This document shows, in pieces, positions 16,877 through 25,158 of a stretch of DNA of 60,285 nucleotides. Numbering within the stretch: position 1 is the stretch's first letter; each line of letters opens with the position of its first letter. The notes below the pieces were generated by a model. The model searched no databases, was not told the DNA's origin, and saw nothing but the letters and a program-made list of their open reading frames with translations. Origin of the DNA: Anaerolineae bacterium (GTDB taxonomy: Bacteria; Chloroflexota; Anaerolineae; Aggregatilineales; Phototrophicaceae); assembly GCA_022843385.1 (NCBI GenBank), contig JALHNT010000023.1, positions 59,086 through 119,370 of the forward strand, read 5' to 3'. The position numbers were made by a program, and so were the translations under genes.

Positions 16877-17470
16877 CTACGTTGTTTCACTCGGCCAGTA
16901 ATCATATTGCATATAGCGGGCGGTTTCATCGGCCACCGGACGCCCCAGCAGGCGCGCGACGACGTGCAGCGACATATCGATGCCAGCCGAAATGCCAGCG
17001 GAGGTAATCACTTTGCCGTTATCGACATACCGTTCTTCCGCTCGGATCAAGGTATGGGGGGCAGCCGCCCGCAGCTCGTCCATCGCCCGGTAGTGGGTGG
17101 TCGCCGCCAGACCATCCAGCAGCCCGGCGCGTCCCAGCACCAGTGAGCCGGTGCAGACCGAGAGCAGCAGCTCCAGCTTCGGCTCGTGCAACTTGATCCA
17201 GTCCAGCACCACCGGATTATTGATCTCGCGGCGTGTGCCATAGCCACCGGGGACCAGCAGCAGATCGGGCGCAGGGCAATCCATCAGCCCGTAATGGGGA
17301 TTGATGCTCAGGCCGTTGCGGGCGATGACCGGCGACTTCTCAGCGACGGTGTAGACGTTGAAGGGGCGCTCGGCATCGTTGCGTCCGGTGACGCCGAAGA
17401 CCTCGAATGGGCCACAAAAATCCAGCACTTCGACTTCATCAAAAATCAGGATGGCGACGTTGCGCGTCAA
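16877..17470 (-). CDS. DJ-1/PfpI family protein
   Basis: A 197-residue glutamine-amidotransferase-like protein. The nucleophile elbow is LLLSVCTGSLVLGRAGLLDG with Cys near residue 106, and the N-terminus VAILIFDEVEVLDFCGPFEVF has the conserved acidic residue near the nucleophile. SAGISAGIDMSLHVVARLLG is typical of the isonitrile-hydratase/GlxA N-domain group. There is no AraC domain. Its ATG lies inside the 3' end of the Nudix gene (32-base overlap), so the two are co-translated. It may detoxify reactive carbonyls or isonitriles; unproven. Confidence 0.88.
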   Translation of the reverse strand: MTRNVAILIFDEVEVLDFCGPFEVFGVTGRNDAERPFNVYTVAEKSPVIARNGLSINPHYGLMDCPAPDLLLVPGGYGTRREINNPVVLDWIKLHEPKLELLLSVCTGSLVLGRAGLLDGLAATTHYRAMDELRAAAPHTLIRAEERYVDNGKVITSAGISAGIDMSLHVVARLLGRPVADETARYMQYDYWPSETT

Positions 17471-17978
17471 GAGTGTCTCCTTGTAATTTCCATTGGGCGA
17501 TCAGGCGTTGAGTCGGCAGGAACGCCAGCGGTGGGATGGCGTCACGGGTGAACCAGGCGACCGCCGCCGCGTCATCCGCCGCAGCCATCTCCCCGCCGGT
17601 GATATGCGCCGTGTAAGCGATGACGACATCGGCCAGCCCGCCATCATCGGGCGTGTGAAAGACATCGAGCAGGCCGTCGATCTTGACCACCAGGCCGGTC
17701 TCTTCCAGACATTCGCGCTGGGCTGCTGCTGCCGGGTCTTCGTCCCACTCCATGAAACCGGCCGGCAACGCCCAGTAACCCTCCATCGGGTCATTGGCGC
17801 GCTGGATCAGCAGCACCCGATCCTCGTGGGCGATCAGCGTGACGACCGCCACTTTCGGATCGAAGAAGATGACATGCTCACAGGCGGCGCACACCGGGCG
17901 CTCGGTGCCAAAGCGCAGGCGCAGCTCAACCGGTGCACCGCACATCGGGCAGAAACGCGCCAGACGGACTTTCCCCAT
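17439..17978 (-). CDS. Nudix hydrolase with N-terminal zinc ribbon
   Basis: A 179-residue protein. The zinc ribbon (CPMCG at 10-14 and CAAC at about 31-34) precedes a Nudix domain with box GFMEWDEDPAAAAQRECLEETGL. The zinc-ribbon/Nudix order recalls NudC-type NADH pyrophosphatases but is shorter, closer to ADP-ribose pyrophosphatase-like enzymes. Its ATG overlaps the anti-sigma stop (TGATG), so it belongs to the sigma operon, perhaps as a nucleotide-sanitising response gene. Confidence 0.9.
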   Translation of the reverse strand: MGKVRLARFCPMCGAPVELRLRFGTERPVCAACEHVIFFDPKVAVVTLIAHEDRVLLIQRANDPMEGYWALPAGFMEWDEDPAAAAQRECLEETGLVVKIDGLLDVFHTPDDGGLADVVIAYTAHITGGEMAAADDAAAVAWFTRDAIPPLAFLPTQRLIAQWKLQGDTLDAQRRHPDF

Positions 17979-19090
17979 CAGCGGCGGCTCCGGCGGACAA
18001 AGGTGGTAGCGATGGCGATGACGAATAAAACCACCCCGGCCATCACCAACAGCCCTGGCAGCCAGTTGTCACTGGCGGGGTTGACCGGCTGTTGCTGGAC
18101 ACGCTCGACCGTAGCAGCAGTTGGGGCTGCCGCGATCTGTGGCGGTTCACTGGGCAGCGCCGTTGCGCTGGGCGGTAGCGCAGTGGGAGTCATCGTTGGC
18201 GGGGGCGCGGGTGACTCGGACGCCCGGCTGAAGGCGTCGGCGCTGGTTTCCTCGGCCGGCTCGGAACTGGTAGTCGATGACGACGGGAGCGCCTGGGTAC
18301 TCTGCGGCACCGTCATCTGCGCCGCATCCGGTTCGGTCGTCACAGGCTGGCTGAAGAGCATCGCGTCCGGCGCGGTCTCGGTCAGAGCAGGCACCCCACC
18401 CATCATGCCGCCGTTCATCTCAGCTGTAGAGGTAGCCGGTTGGCTGAGAGCCGAACCCGCAGCCGCATTGCCGGTTGTCTCGCCGCCACTGTCAGATTGA
18501 ATCCCTGGGGCGGTGTCCGCCGGTGGAGCTGGTGGCGAGAGTAAGGTGGGTGTCACGGACTGTGATTCCTGGGCGATAGCCGGCGCGGCGATAGCATCGG
18601 TGATGGCCTCGCTCGGTTCCGCCATGATCACAGTCATCTCTGGTTGAATATCCTGAGCTTCGGTCTCGCTACTGGATACCCCGTCGTCATTCAACAGACC
18701 GGTTGTGGGCGACGGCTGCAAAGCCACCTCTTGCTGCACCGCGGCGGAAGGCGGTGCCGGTGAGCCGGTACTCAGCGAGAATATCACGCTGCCACCAATG
18801 ATGAGCAGCGCGGCTGCCGCAGCAGACAGGGCGCTGAAAGCGGCGCTGGTCGGAAAGATCAGCCAGCGCTGCGCCGGACGCCGCAGCATGGCCGGGGTCA
18901 GGGTGAAGTTACGCGGGGCGCGGCGTGGTGGCAGCGTCTTCAACAGTCCCACCGTTGCCCGCAGGTTATTCAATTCGCGGCGCAGCTCAGCTTCGGCTTG
19001 CAGGCGCAGCTCCAGCGCAGCGCGTTCAGCGGCGGGCAGTGCGTCATCCAGATAAGCCGAGAGCAGTTCGTAATCCTGGTCCGTCAACAT
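17978..19090 (-). CDS. Membrane anti-sigma factor-like protein with long Ser/Thr/Pro-rich ectodomain
   Basis: A 370-residue protein directly after the ECF sigma gene. The first 45 residues (LLSAYLDDALPAAERAALEL) look like an anti-sigma helical bundle but lack the HxxxCxxC zinc motif. A membrane helix lies near residues 90-112 (LSAAAAALLIIGGSVIFSL). About 200 residues of Ser, Thr, Pro, Ala-rich low-complexity sequence follow, then a second helix (WLPGLLVMAGVVLFVIAIATT) and a basic RRSRR tail. The two helices place the linker outside the cell. The anti-sigma role is inferred from position and the N-terminal fold. Confidence 0.8.
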   Translation of the reverse strand: MLTDQDYELLSAYLDDALPAAERAALELRLQAEAELRRELNNLRATVGLLKTLPPRRAPRNFTLTPAMLRRPAQRWLIFPTSAAFSALSAAAAALLIIGGSVIFSLSTGSPAPPSAAVQQEVALQPSPTTGLLNDDGVSSSETEAQDIQPEMTVIMAEPSEAITDAIAAPAIAQESQSVTPTLLSPPAPPADTAPGIQSDSGGETTGNAAAGSALSQPATSTAEMNGGMMGGVPALTETAPDAMLFSQPVTTEPDAAQMTVPQSTQALPSSSTTSSEPAEETSADAFSRASESPAPPPTMTPTALPPSATALPSEPPQIAAAPTAATVERVQQQPVNPASDNWLPGLLVMAGVVLFVIAIATTFVRRSRR

Positions 19091-19116
19091 GGCTTTGCGT
19101 CGTCAATCATTGGTCG

Positions 19117-19722
19117 TTATGCTTCTAGACGAAACATCGCTGGCAAAAGTTCCTTCACTGCGCTTAAACAGTTTCTTACACCGGCGCGCGCCCGGCTGAG
19201 GCGGGACTTGACCGTCCCCAGATTGCTGCCGGTGATCTCGGCGATTTCCTGGTAGTTGTAGCCTTCGACATCGCTCAACACCAGCACCGCCCGCTGGTCG
19301 GGTTGCAGGCTGCCGATGCAGTCCTGAATCGCCTGCGCCAGTTCGGCCTGCTGCGCGGCTTCTTCCGGCGTATCCTGCTCGGCCGGCAGCGGCGGGCCAT
19401 CGTCCAGCTCGGCTCCCGGCAGGTCATCGAAGGCCGTCACCGGACGCCGCTTCTGCCGTCGCAGTTCGTCGTAACAAGTGTTGGTCACGATGCGCAGCAG
19501 CCAGGCGCGAAAACTGCCGCCGCGATAACTCTCCAGTTTCCGGTAGGCGTTGATGAAGGCTTCCTGAGTCGCATCCGCCGCGCTGGCAGCATCGCTCATG
19601 ATGCGATAGGCCAGCGAATACACCCGATCCTGATACTCCAGGATGAGCGTGTTGAAGGCGTTCAGGTCGCCGCGCTGGGCCGAAGCGATCAGCCGCGCTT
19701 CATTCTGCAAATCGCTCGCCAT
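19117..19722 (-). CDS. ECF RNA polymerase sigma factor
   Basis: A 201-residue extracytoplasmic-function sigma factor. Region 2 contains YQDRVYSLAYRIM and DATQEAFINAYRKL with SFRAWLLRIVTNTCYDELRRQKRR; an acidic linker follows; region 4 reads LSDVEGYNYQEIAEITGSNLGTVKSRLSRAR, the promoter -35 binding helix-turn-helix. ATG 19722 is preferred to TTG 19728. It heads an operon with the anti-sigma factor, Nudix and DJ-1 genes, suggesting an envelope or oxidative stress regulon that it probably autoregulates. Confidence 0.94.
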   Translation of the reverse strand: MASDLQNEARLIASAQRGDLNAFNTLILEYQDRVYSLAYRIMSDAASAADATQEAFINAYRKLESYRGGSFRAWLLRIVTNTCYDELRRQKRRPVTAFDDLPGAELDDGPPLPAEQDTPEEAAQQAELAQAIQDCIGSLQPDQRAVLVLSDVEGYNYQEIAEITGSNLGTVKSRLSRARAGVRNCLSAVKELLPAMFRLEA

Positions 19723-19792
19723 TGACAATCCAGTGTGGAAAATCTATGATTAACAACGCTTTATCCCCGTCGCCTGACCATGTCGGAACTAC

Positions 19793-19875
19793 GCCGGAGT
19801 GACGTAATGGCAGCCGTAGTTGACTCAAAATCAACCGGGGGAAACCCCGTGTGGGTTCGACTCCCACCTCCGGCA
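19793..19875 (+). tRNA. tRNA-Leu (anticodon CAA)
   Basis: A cloverleaf can be folded by hand: acceptor GCCGGAG (19793-19799) pairs with CTCCGGC (19868-19874), the discriminator is A, anticodon stem GTTGA/TCAAC has loop CTCAAAA (anticodon CAA), there is a long class II variable arm (CGGGG/CCCCG), and the T-arm is TGGG-TTCGACT-CCCA. The long variable arm and A73 agree with leucine. CCA is not encoded. Confidence 0.95.
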
Positions 19876-19880
19876 CACGA

Positions 19881-19910
19881 AACCGCAGCCATCGCGCTGC
19901 GGTTTTTGTT
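19881..19910 (+). terminator. Rho-independent terminator after tRNA-Leu
   Basis: A nine-base stem AACCGCAGC (19881-19889) pairs with GCTGCGGTT (19896-19904) over a 6-nt loop, followed by a T-rich run. It begins 6 bases after the tRNA. Confidence 0.9.
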
Positions 19911-20017
19911 TCTCGCCTCTGCATCTTAGCCCGTCTGGTCATATTTATCAATGCGATAATCCCGCCTCATCTGTTAAACTCAGCCTGCGAACCGATCTAG
20001 CACAGAGGACTATCCGT

Positions 20018-21247
20018 ATGTTGAACCCACAACGCACGATTGACGAACTGAAGGAACTCCGGGCGCTGACTGGCGACGAGAACGGCGCTCAACGACTGGC
20101 CTGGACTGATACCTGGGCTAAATCGCGGACATGGCTGCGCGGCAAGATGGAACAGCTCCCGGTCACCATCGAGACTGACGCGGCTGGCAATGTGTGGACG
20201 ACGCTCAAAGGCCAGTCGGATGATGCCCTGCTCATCGGCGGTCATATGGACTCGGTGCCGAATGGCGGTTGGCTGGATGGCTGCCTGAATGTGCTGGCGG
20301 GGCTGGAAGTCATGCGCCGAATCGCTGCTGAGGGAACGCCGCCGGTCACCATCCGGCTGGTGGATTGGGCCGATGAAGAAGGGGCGCGCTTCGGGCGCAG
20401 CCTGTTCGGCTCCAGCTCATGTTCCGGCTTCATGGACCCGGATGAACTCCGCACATTCAAGGACAAGGATGGCATCACGATGGTCGAGGCGCTGGGCAAA
20501 TTCGGCGTCAGCCTCGATACCGCCAAACAGGCCGGCAAAGAACTGGCGCATGCCAAAGCCTATCTTGAACTGCATATCGAGCAGGGGCCGGTGCTGGAGA
20601 GCATGAACCTGCCGCTCGGCGTGGTGCTGGGGACAGTGGGGGTCGAGCGCCATGCTATCCGCTTCAGCGGGCAGGAAGCCCACTCCGGCTCGACGCCGAT
20701 GGACAAGCGCCGCGACGCGCTGGGCGGGGTCTCCAAACTGCATCTGGAAATCCGCGAGGTTGCCAAACGACATCATGGCGTCTGCACCGTCGGGCGCGTC
20801 GAAACCCGCCCCGGCATCGCCACTGCGGTCGCCGGGCAGGCTGATATGACGCTCGATCAGCGCCATATCGACGCCGGTCATCTGGCCGCCATGCTGCAAG
20901 AGGCCAAAGACGCCAGCCAGCGCATCGCCGCTGAAGAGAACATCGAGGTTGAGTGGCGGCGTCTGTGGCAGATTCAACCGCTGCCCTTCCATCCGCATCT
21001 GATCGAGCTGTGCGAACAGGCAGTCATGGAGACGGCCGGCGTTTCCCATCGCCTGCCCAGCGGCCCGCTGCACGACGCGGCCGAGATGGTCCACGCCAAC
21101 ATCCCGACCATTATGCTGTTCGTCCAAAGTCTGCGCGGCATCTCGCACAACAAGATCGAGGACACGCGCGAAGAACACATCGCCATGAGCGTCACCGCGC
21201 TGGATAAGCTGGCGGACAAGACAATGGCGTGGCTTGCCGGGGGCTAG
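20018..21247 (+). CDS. M20-family Zn amidohydrolase (allantoate / N-carbamoyl-amino acid hydrolase type)
   Basis: A 409-residue metallopeptidase-fold hydrolase. Metal and catalytic motifs: GGHMDSVPNGGWLDGCLNVLAG (His and bridging Asp), DWADEEGARFGRSLFGS (catalytic Glu pair), ELHIEQGPVLE, GQEAHSGSTPMDKRRDAL in the dimerisation domain, and SGPLHDAAEMV / GISHNKIEDT near the C-terminus. This matches the hydantoinase/carbamoylase (AllC/HyuC) group that cleaves carbamoyl or ureido groups. ATG 20018 follows AGAGGA; the frame is open earlier but overlaps the tRNA. No purine-catabolism genes flank it, so the substrate is open. Confidence 0.9.
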   Translation: MLNPQRTIDELKELRALTGDENGAQRLAWTDTWAKSRTWLRGKMEQLPVTIETDAAGNVWTTLKGQSDDALLIGGHMDSVPNGGWLDGCLNVLAGLEVMRRIAAEGTPPVTIRLVDWADEEGARFGRSLFGSSSCSGFMDPDELRTFKDKDGITMVEALGKFGVSLDTAKQAGKELAHAKAYLELHIEQGPVLESMNLPLGVVLGTVGVERHAIRFSGQEAHSGSTPMDKRRDALGGVSKLHLEIREVAKRHHGVCTVGRVETRPGIATAVAGQADMTLDQRHIDAGHLAAMLQEAKDASQRIAAEENIEVEWRRLWQIQPLPFHPHLIELCEQAVMETAGVSHRLPSGPLHDAAEMVHANIPTIMLFVQSLRGISHNKIEDTREEHIAMSVTALDKLADKTMAWLAGG

Positions 21248-21451
21248 TTGTTAGTTGTTAGTTCTTAGTTCCTAGTTGTTCGTTCGTGAGACGGTTCACA
21301 ACAGGTGACATTCGCTGAAGACCTGTGAAAAAGAGGGTTGGCTGTAGGGGCGGTTCGCCAACCGCCTCAGGGGAAATCCTGAACTGTTAGGCCGTTGAGA
21401 AACGGGTAGCCAGGCGAAGCAAAGCGGGTCGTTCCAGTTGAGGCAAGACTG
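21248..21451. repeat. Intergenic repeats: TAGTTGTTAGTT run and GGGGCGGTTCGC palindrome
   Basis: Directly after the amidohydrolase stop is a low-complexity run built from TAGTTGTTAGTTC-like words (to about 21288). A palindromic element (AGGGGCGGTTCGCCAACCGCCTC, about 21346-21368) follows. Related copies occur at 23115-23148, 30188-30228 and 51755-51790 (first type) and at 23261 and 28206 (second type). No gene is seen. Confidence 0.7.
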
Positions 21452-22024
21452 ATGCGTATACCCCAAGAGACATATGGCTACAGCGAATACGCAGCCATCG
21501 CGGCGCTGCCGGAGAATGTCGGACGATTGCTGGAGTTACTGGACGGGGAAATCATCGCCAAAGATGGCAGTTTTATCCCGTCTCTGATTGCGGGGCAGGT
21601 CACATTCGCCTTCAATATCTACCTGCGATCAAACCCCATCGGTTATGTGACCGGGGCGGATGGCGGCTATATTCTGGATGATCGAAATGTGGCGCTGCCA
21701 GATGCGGCCTATATCGCCCGAACGCGGTTGGCGGAGATACCTGTAGCCGAAGTGCCGGGCGCACCCGACCTGGCGGTTGAGGTCAAGTCGCCCAACGACT
21801 CGGTGCGCGAGTTGCAGCGCAAAGCCCGCAAGTACCTGAGCTATGGCACACAGATCGTCTGGATATTCTACCCGGATGACCAGACGGTTGATGTCTGTCT
21901 GCCCGATCCGTCTGAACCGGACGGGATGCGTATCCGCGAGGTGAGCCGTGATGGGGTGCTGGAAGCCGGCGATCTGCTGCCCGGCTTCCGGCTGGCGCTC
22001 AAGGATGTGTTTGCGACAAGTTAG
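21452..22024 (+). CDS. Uma2-family putative restriction endonuclease-fold protein
   Basis: A 190-residue DUF820/Uma2 protein with a PD-(D/E)xK-like core: GELLDGEI-type opening (LLELLDGEIIAKDG), PDAAYIA, and the core PDLAVEVKSPNDSVRELQRKARKYLSYG. VWIFYPDDQTVDV is also typical. The family is expanded in Chloroflexota and cyanobacteria and its role is unknown. Its stop overlaps the convergent ATP-grasp gene stop at 22021-22024. Confidence 0.9.
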   Translation: MRIPQETYGYSEYAAIAALPENVGRLLELLDGEIIAKDGSFIPSLIAGQVTFAFNIYLRSNPIGYVTGADGGYILDDRNVALPDAAYIARTRLAEIPVAEVPGAPDLAVEVKSPNDSVRELQRKARKYLSYGTQIVWIFYPDDQTVDVCLPDPSEPDGMRIREVSRDGVLEAGDLLPGFRLALKDVFATS

Positions 22025-23097
22025 ACGGGGCGGCTTTGACCATTGACCCGCGCTGCCAGATGATGCAGACCGTGCCGCGTGATGGCCGCCTCGACAATCG
22101 CCCCGATCAGCCGGTCATGCCCCCAACCCATCGCTAACGCCTGCAAGCACAGGTCGCTGTAACCGGGACTCATACCCGGCAGCGGATTGATCTCCAGAAT
22201 ACTGGGCTTATCCCCATCGTGGGCATCCAGCCGGAAATCCACCCGCGCCACGTCGCAGCAGTTCAGGGCGCGGAAGGTTTCGCCCGCCAGATGATGCAGC
22301 GTCGCAACCTGGCTCTCGCTCAACGGTGCCGGGCAGAGATAGTGATACTCCTCGATATCGTCGATGCCCTTCATATCGTTGGTGTAGACGCCCGGATGAT
22401 CGGCACCGTAAGCTCGATAATCGATCTCGGTGATGGGGAAGAAGGTCAGGTCATGACCGTTGCCGACCATGCCTACCAGCACCTCGCGCCCCTGGATGAA
22501 CCGCTCGACCAATATCGGCTGCTGATAGCGTGCCAGATGCCCGGCTACGCGCTGGCGCAGATCGACCACCGTCCGCACAATGCTGTCCAGCCCGACGCCC
22601 ATGCTGGTGCCTTCGGCGTTGGGTTTGACGAACAACGGATAGCGCAGCTCGCCATCTTCATTGAGGAACTGGGGATTCAGGCGCTCATCGGCGCGGGTGA
22701 ACAACTGGAATTCGGCGGTGGGCAGGCCGTGTTGCAGCAGCACACGCTTGGTCAGCGTCTTGTCCAGCGCCAACGCCAGCGCCAGCGGCCCACTGGCGGT
22801 GTAGGGAATCCGCAGCATCTCCAGCAGCGCCGGCACCTGCGCCTCGCGGGCATCGCCGAAATGACTCTCGGATAGATTGAAGCACAGGTCGGGCTGATAG
22901 GTCTTCAGCGCGTCGATCAGGTTGAAGGGCGGGTGGATGCTGGCTTCAAAGAAGGCCGCCTCGAACCCCATCCCTTGCAGCACCGCGACGATGGCCGCCG
23001 GCGTTCCCGGACTATCCAGATCATCCCAGCGATCGGCCGGCATATCCGGCAGGACAGGCGCATTGTCTTTCAGGTTGGCGAGGACGGCGATCCGCAT
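22021..23097 (-). CDS. D-alanine-D-alanine ligase-like ATP-grasp protein
   Basis: A 358-residue ATP-grasp enzyme. Substrate-side motif FNLSESHFGDAREAQVPALLEMLRIPYTASGPLALALALDK is typical of Ddl-type N-domains. The grasp core shows YPLFVKPNAEGTSMGVG, VERFIQGREVLVGMVG and the metal-binding DVARVDFRLDAHDGDKPSILEINPLPGMSPGYSDL. It could make D-Ala-D-Ala or ligate another dipeptide-like product. The sequence is longer and more diverged than a standard Ddl and is not next to other murein genes, so a non-Ddl role is plausible. Confidence 0.85.
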   Translation of the reverse strand: MRIAVLANLKDNAPVLPDMPADRWDDLDSPGTPAAIVAVLQGMGFEAAFFEASIHPPFNLIDALKTYQPDLCFNLSESHFGDAREAQVPALLEMLRIPYTASGPLALALALDKTLTKRVLLQHGLPTAEFQLFTRADERLNPQFLNEDGELRYPLFVKPNAEGTSMGVGLDSIVRTVVDLRQRVAGHLARYQQPILVERFIQGREVLVGMVGNGHDLTFFPITEIDYRAYGADHPGVYTNDMKGIDDIEEYHYLCPAPLSESQVATLHHLAGETFRALNCCDVARVDFRLDAHDGDKPSILEINPLPGMSPGYSDLCLQALAMGWGHDRLIGAIVEAAITRHGLHHLAARVNGQSRPV

Positions 23098-23114
23098 GAT
23101 GCTTCCTTATGGTG

Positions 23115-23284
23115 AAGTTGCTGGTTGCTAGTTGTTAGTTCCGAGTTGTTCATTTTTATGGCGTGTTGTAAACCTCGCTCTCGTATTGCCGTCATCCCAA
23201 TCCCCATCCCATATCAGTTCATGGCATGGCAGTTTGAATGATGAATGGATCTTGTGTTGTAGGGGCGGTTCGCGAACCGCCCCT
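23115..23284. repeat. Intergenic repeats upstream of the ATP-grasp gene
   Basis: The gap 23098-23387 holds no convincing gene. It contains a TAGTTGTTAGTTC-type run (about 23115-23148) and a perfect 24-nt palindrome AGGGGCGGTTCG/CGAACCGCCCCT at 23261-23284. Confidence 0.75.
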
Positions 23285-23387
23285 AACCTTTTTCTCGTAA
23301 TCACATCAGAATATCGTCCTCTCAACCCGGCGGGCAAGTTGCCGCGAAACGACTTGCTCTCGTCGAGGGGGATGAAGGCTGCAACCC

Positions 23388-24404
23388 TCATCGGCGCGAT
23401 TTCCGTTCGAGCGCTTTCTGGCGTTGGGCTTCTTTCTGCCGTTCGCGGCGTTCCGGCAGTCCCAGCACCATGTTCTCATACGATCGATACCCGGCCAACC
23501 GCGCCGCATCGCCGGGATCATGGCTACGTTCCAACTGGCGTATGGTCTGCCGCACCGTCTCCGGCAGCGCCACGCCGCCGCGTCGCTTGAGGATGATGCC
23601 GGTCAGTTCCGGTTCATCGCTCCCCTGCCAGACCTGCCAGTCGTGCAGGTGATAGCCATACTCGCCCATGCTGCTGCGGATGCCGGCTTCAAAATCCGAG
23701 GGCATGTCATCGCGTCCGCTCCAGCTAAAGGCCAGATCGTCGCAGTAGCGGCTGTAACGTCCGCCGCTGATTTTGGCGCGGCTCTCCAGCGCCGTGTCCA
23801 TGTCCAAGTTCACCATATTGCTCAGATCAGGCGAGGTCGGTGCCCCCTGTGGCAGCGCCCCCTGATAGGTCGTCAGCAGGGTATACAGCCGCGCTGCATC
23901 TTCCTGATCGGGGAATTGAGTCTGCCACCAGGCTTCGACGCGCCAGGCTTTGGTGCTGGGGAAGAAGTCGGTGATGTCCGCCGTGACGATGGTATGCGCC
24001 CCGGCGTGCTGCCAGGCATGATCGGCGGTCGAACGACGACGACGGAAACCGAGGGCAGCGGGGTGCGCCGCCGCCCGTTTCAACATGAATTTGCGGATGT
24101 TGTGCTGGAACCGTTTGAGGGTCGGGTCAGGCTCGGCCAGCTTACGGGGCGAGCCATCCTCTTTAGGCCGGGTGAAATGACGGTAATGAAAATCCGGCGC
24201 GAGTTCGCCGCGTTCCAGCACCCGCAGCAGTTGATCCGAGATCAGGCGCATCTCGCCGCCGTAGAAGGGACTCAGCGCCTGCCAGCCGATCAGTTGGCTC
24301 AACCGGTAGTAGCTGGCATACTGGCGCTGCTGCTCCAGTTGGCGCAGTTTCCATTCCGGCTGCCCGGTCAGGCGATACCACAGCGTGGTCAGCAGGCTGG
24401 TCAT
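23388..24404 (-). CDS. Retron-like reverse transcriptase
   Basis: A 338-residue RNA-directed DNA polymerase. Motifs in order: GFRRRRSTADHAWQHAG, matching the retron RT 2a region (usual NAxxH, here HAWQH); TADITDFFPST (first catalytic Asp, about residue 140); ALPQGAPTSPDLSN (about 180); YSRYCDDLAFSW (YxDD box, about 221); and LTGIILKRRGG, resembling the retron VTG motif. There is no integrase, maturase or Cas1 domain; the C-terminus is a basic helix. It starts 4 bases after the SPFH gene stop, so they form one operon. This placement suggests a retron or related defence RT; the msr-msd RNA is not proven. Confidence 0.88.
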   Translation of the reverse strand: MTSLLTTLWYRLTGQPEWKLRQLEQQRQYASYYRLSQLIGWQALSPFYGGEMRLISDQLLRVLERGELAPDFHYRHFTRPKEDGSPRKLAEPDPTLKRFQHNIRKFMLKRAAAHPAALGFRRRRSTADHAWQHAGAHTIVTADITDFFPSTKAWRVEAWWQTQFPDQEDAARLYTLLTTYQGALPQGAPTSPDLSNMVNLDMDTALESRAKISGGRYSRYCDDLAFSWSGRDDMPSDFEAGIRSSMGEYGYHLHDWQVWQGSDEPELTGIILKRRGGVALPETVRQTIRQLERSHDPGDAARLAGYRSYENMVLGLPERRERQKEAQRQKALERKSRR

Positions 24405-24408
24405 GACC

Positions 24409-25158
24409 TCACGACTCCGGCTCGTCGCTGCTGGCCGGGCGATTATCGGGGGTCAGCGGGCGCGGCACCAGCAGATCCGCCACATTGGGCAGCAGCACCA
24501 CATTGCCGCTGCGTCCGGCCAACTGCACCAGCGCATCCAGTTCCTGCATCCGTGAGGCATTCGGATTATCGGCTAGAATCTTGGCTGTATTGGCTTTCGC
24601 CCGTGCCACCGCGATCTCGCCGCGCGCCTTGACCAGATCGGCCCGCGCCTGACGATCGGCCTCGACTTCCTTGAGCATGATGGTGCGGACGTTGCCGGGC
24701 ATCACGATGTCGCGCACACCGATGCGCTTGAGCGCCACGCCGTAGGTCAAGGCTGCGGCGGCCGTCTTCTCCAGCAGTTCGCTGCCCAGTTCGTTACGCG
24801 CTTCCAGCAGTTGGTCGAGCGCCCGCGCCGCCACCACATCGCGCAGCGCCAGTTGCAATTCCTGATGCAGTTGCTCGGTGTAATTTTCCACGCTGTTGAT
24901 CGCCAGCAGCGGATCGGTGACGGCGTACTGCGCCACCAGGCTGATGCGGACTTCGACCCGGTCGCTGGTCAGGATTTCCTGGCCGGTGACGATGTGGCTC
25001 ATCTGGCGCAGGCTGACCTTGACGATGCGCACATTTTCCCAGACCCAGGAACGATAGCGCCCCGGCGGCAGCAGCTTTTCCATCTTGCCATCGCGGTAGA
25101 GCAAGCCGCGTTCGTATTCCAGAATCGTCACGTCGTCGCGCAGTTTCCAGCGTGCCAT
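24409..25158 (-). CDS. SPFH/Band 7 (slipin-like) protein
   Basis: A 249-residue protein of the stomatin/prohibitin/flotillin/HflK superfamily. The N-terminal part reads VTILEYERGLLYRDGKMEKLLPPGRYRSW, as in slipins; the SPFH core continues through VEVRISLVAQYAVTDPLLAINSVENYTEQLHQELQLALRDVVAARALDQLLEARN, then GVALKRIGVRDIVMPGNVRTI and an alanine/charged helix EADRQARADLVKARGEIAVARAKA. No clear membrane helix is seen, so it may assemble on the membrane through other parts or act in the cytosol. The start at ATG 25158 follows AAGGA. It is coupled to the reverse transcriptase gene. Confidence 0.87.
   Translation of the reverse strand: MARWKLRDDVTILEYERGLLYRDGKMEKLLPPGRYRSWVWENVRIVKVSLRQMSHIVTGQEILTSDRVEVRISLVAQYAVTDPLLAINSVENYTEQLHQELQLALRDVVAARALDQLLEARNELGSELLEKTAAAALTYGVALKRIGVRDIVMPGNVRTIMLKEVEADRQARADLVKARGEIAVARAKANTAKILADNPNASRMQELDALVQLAGRSGNVVLLPNVADLLVPRPLTPDNRPASSDEPES

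Noticed and set aside
23128..23391. 87-codon minus-strand frame
   Set aside because: Encodes the palindromic repeat; no motif and overlaps the RT 3' end.
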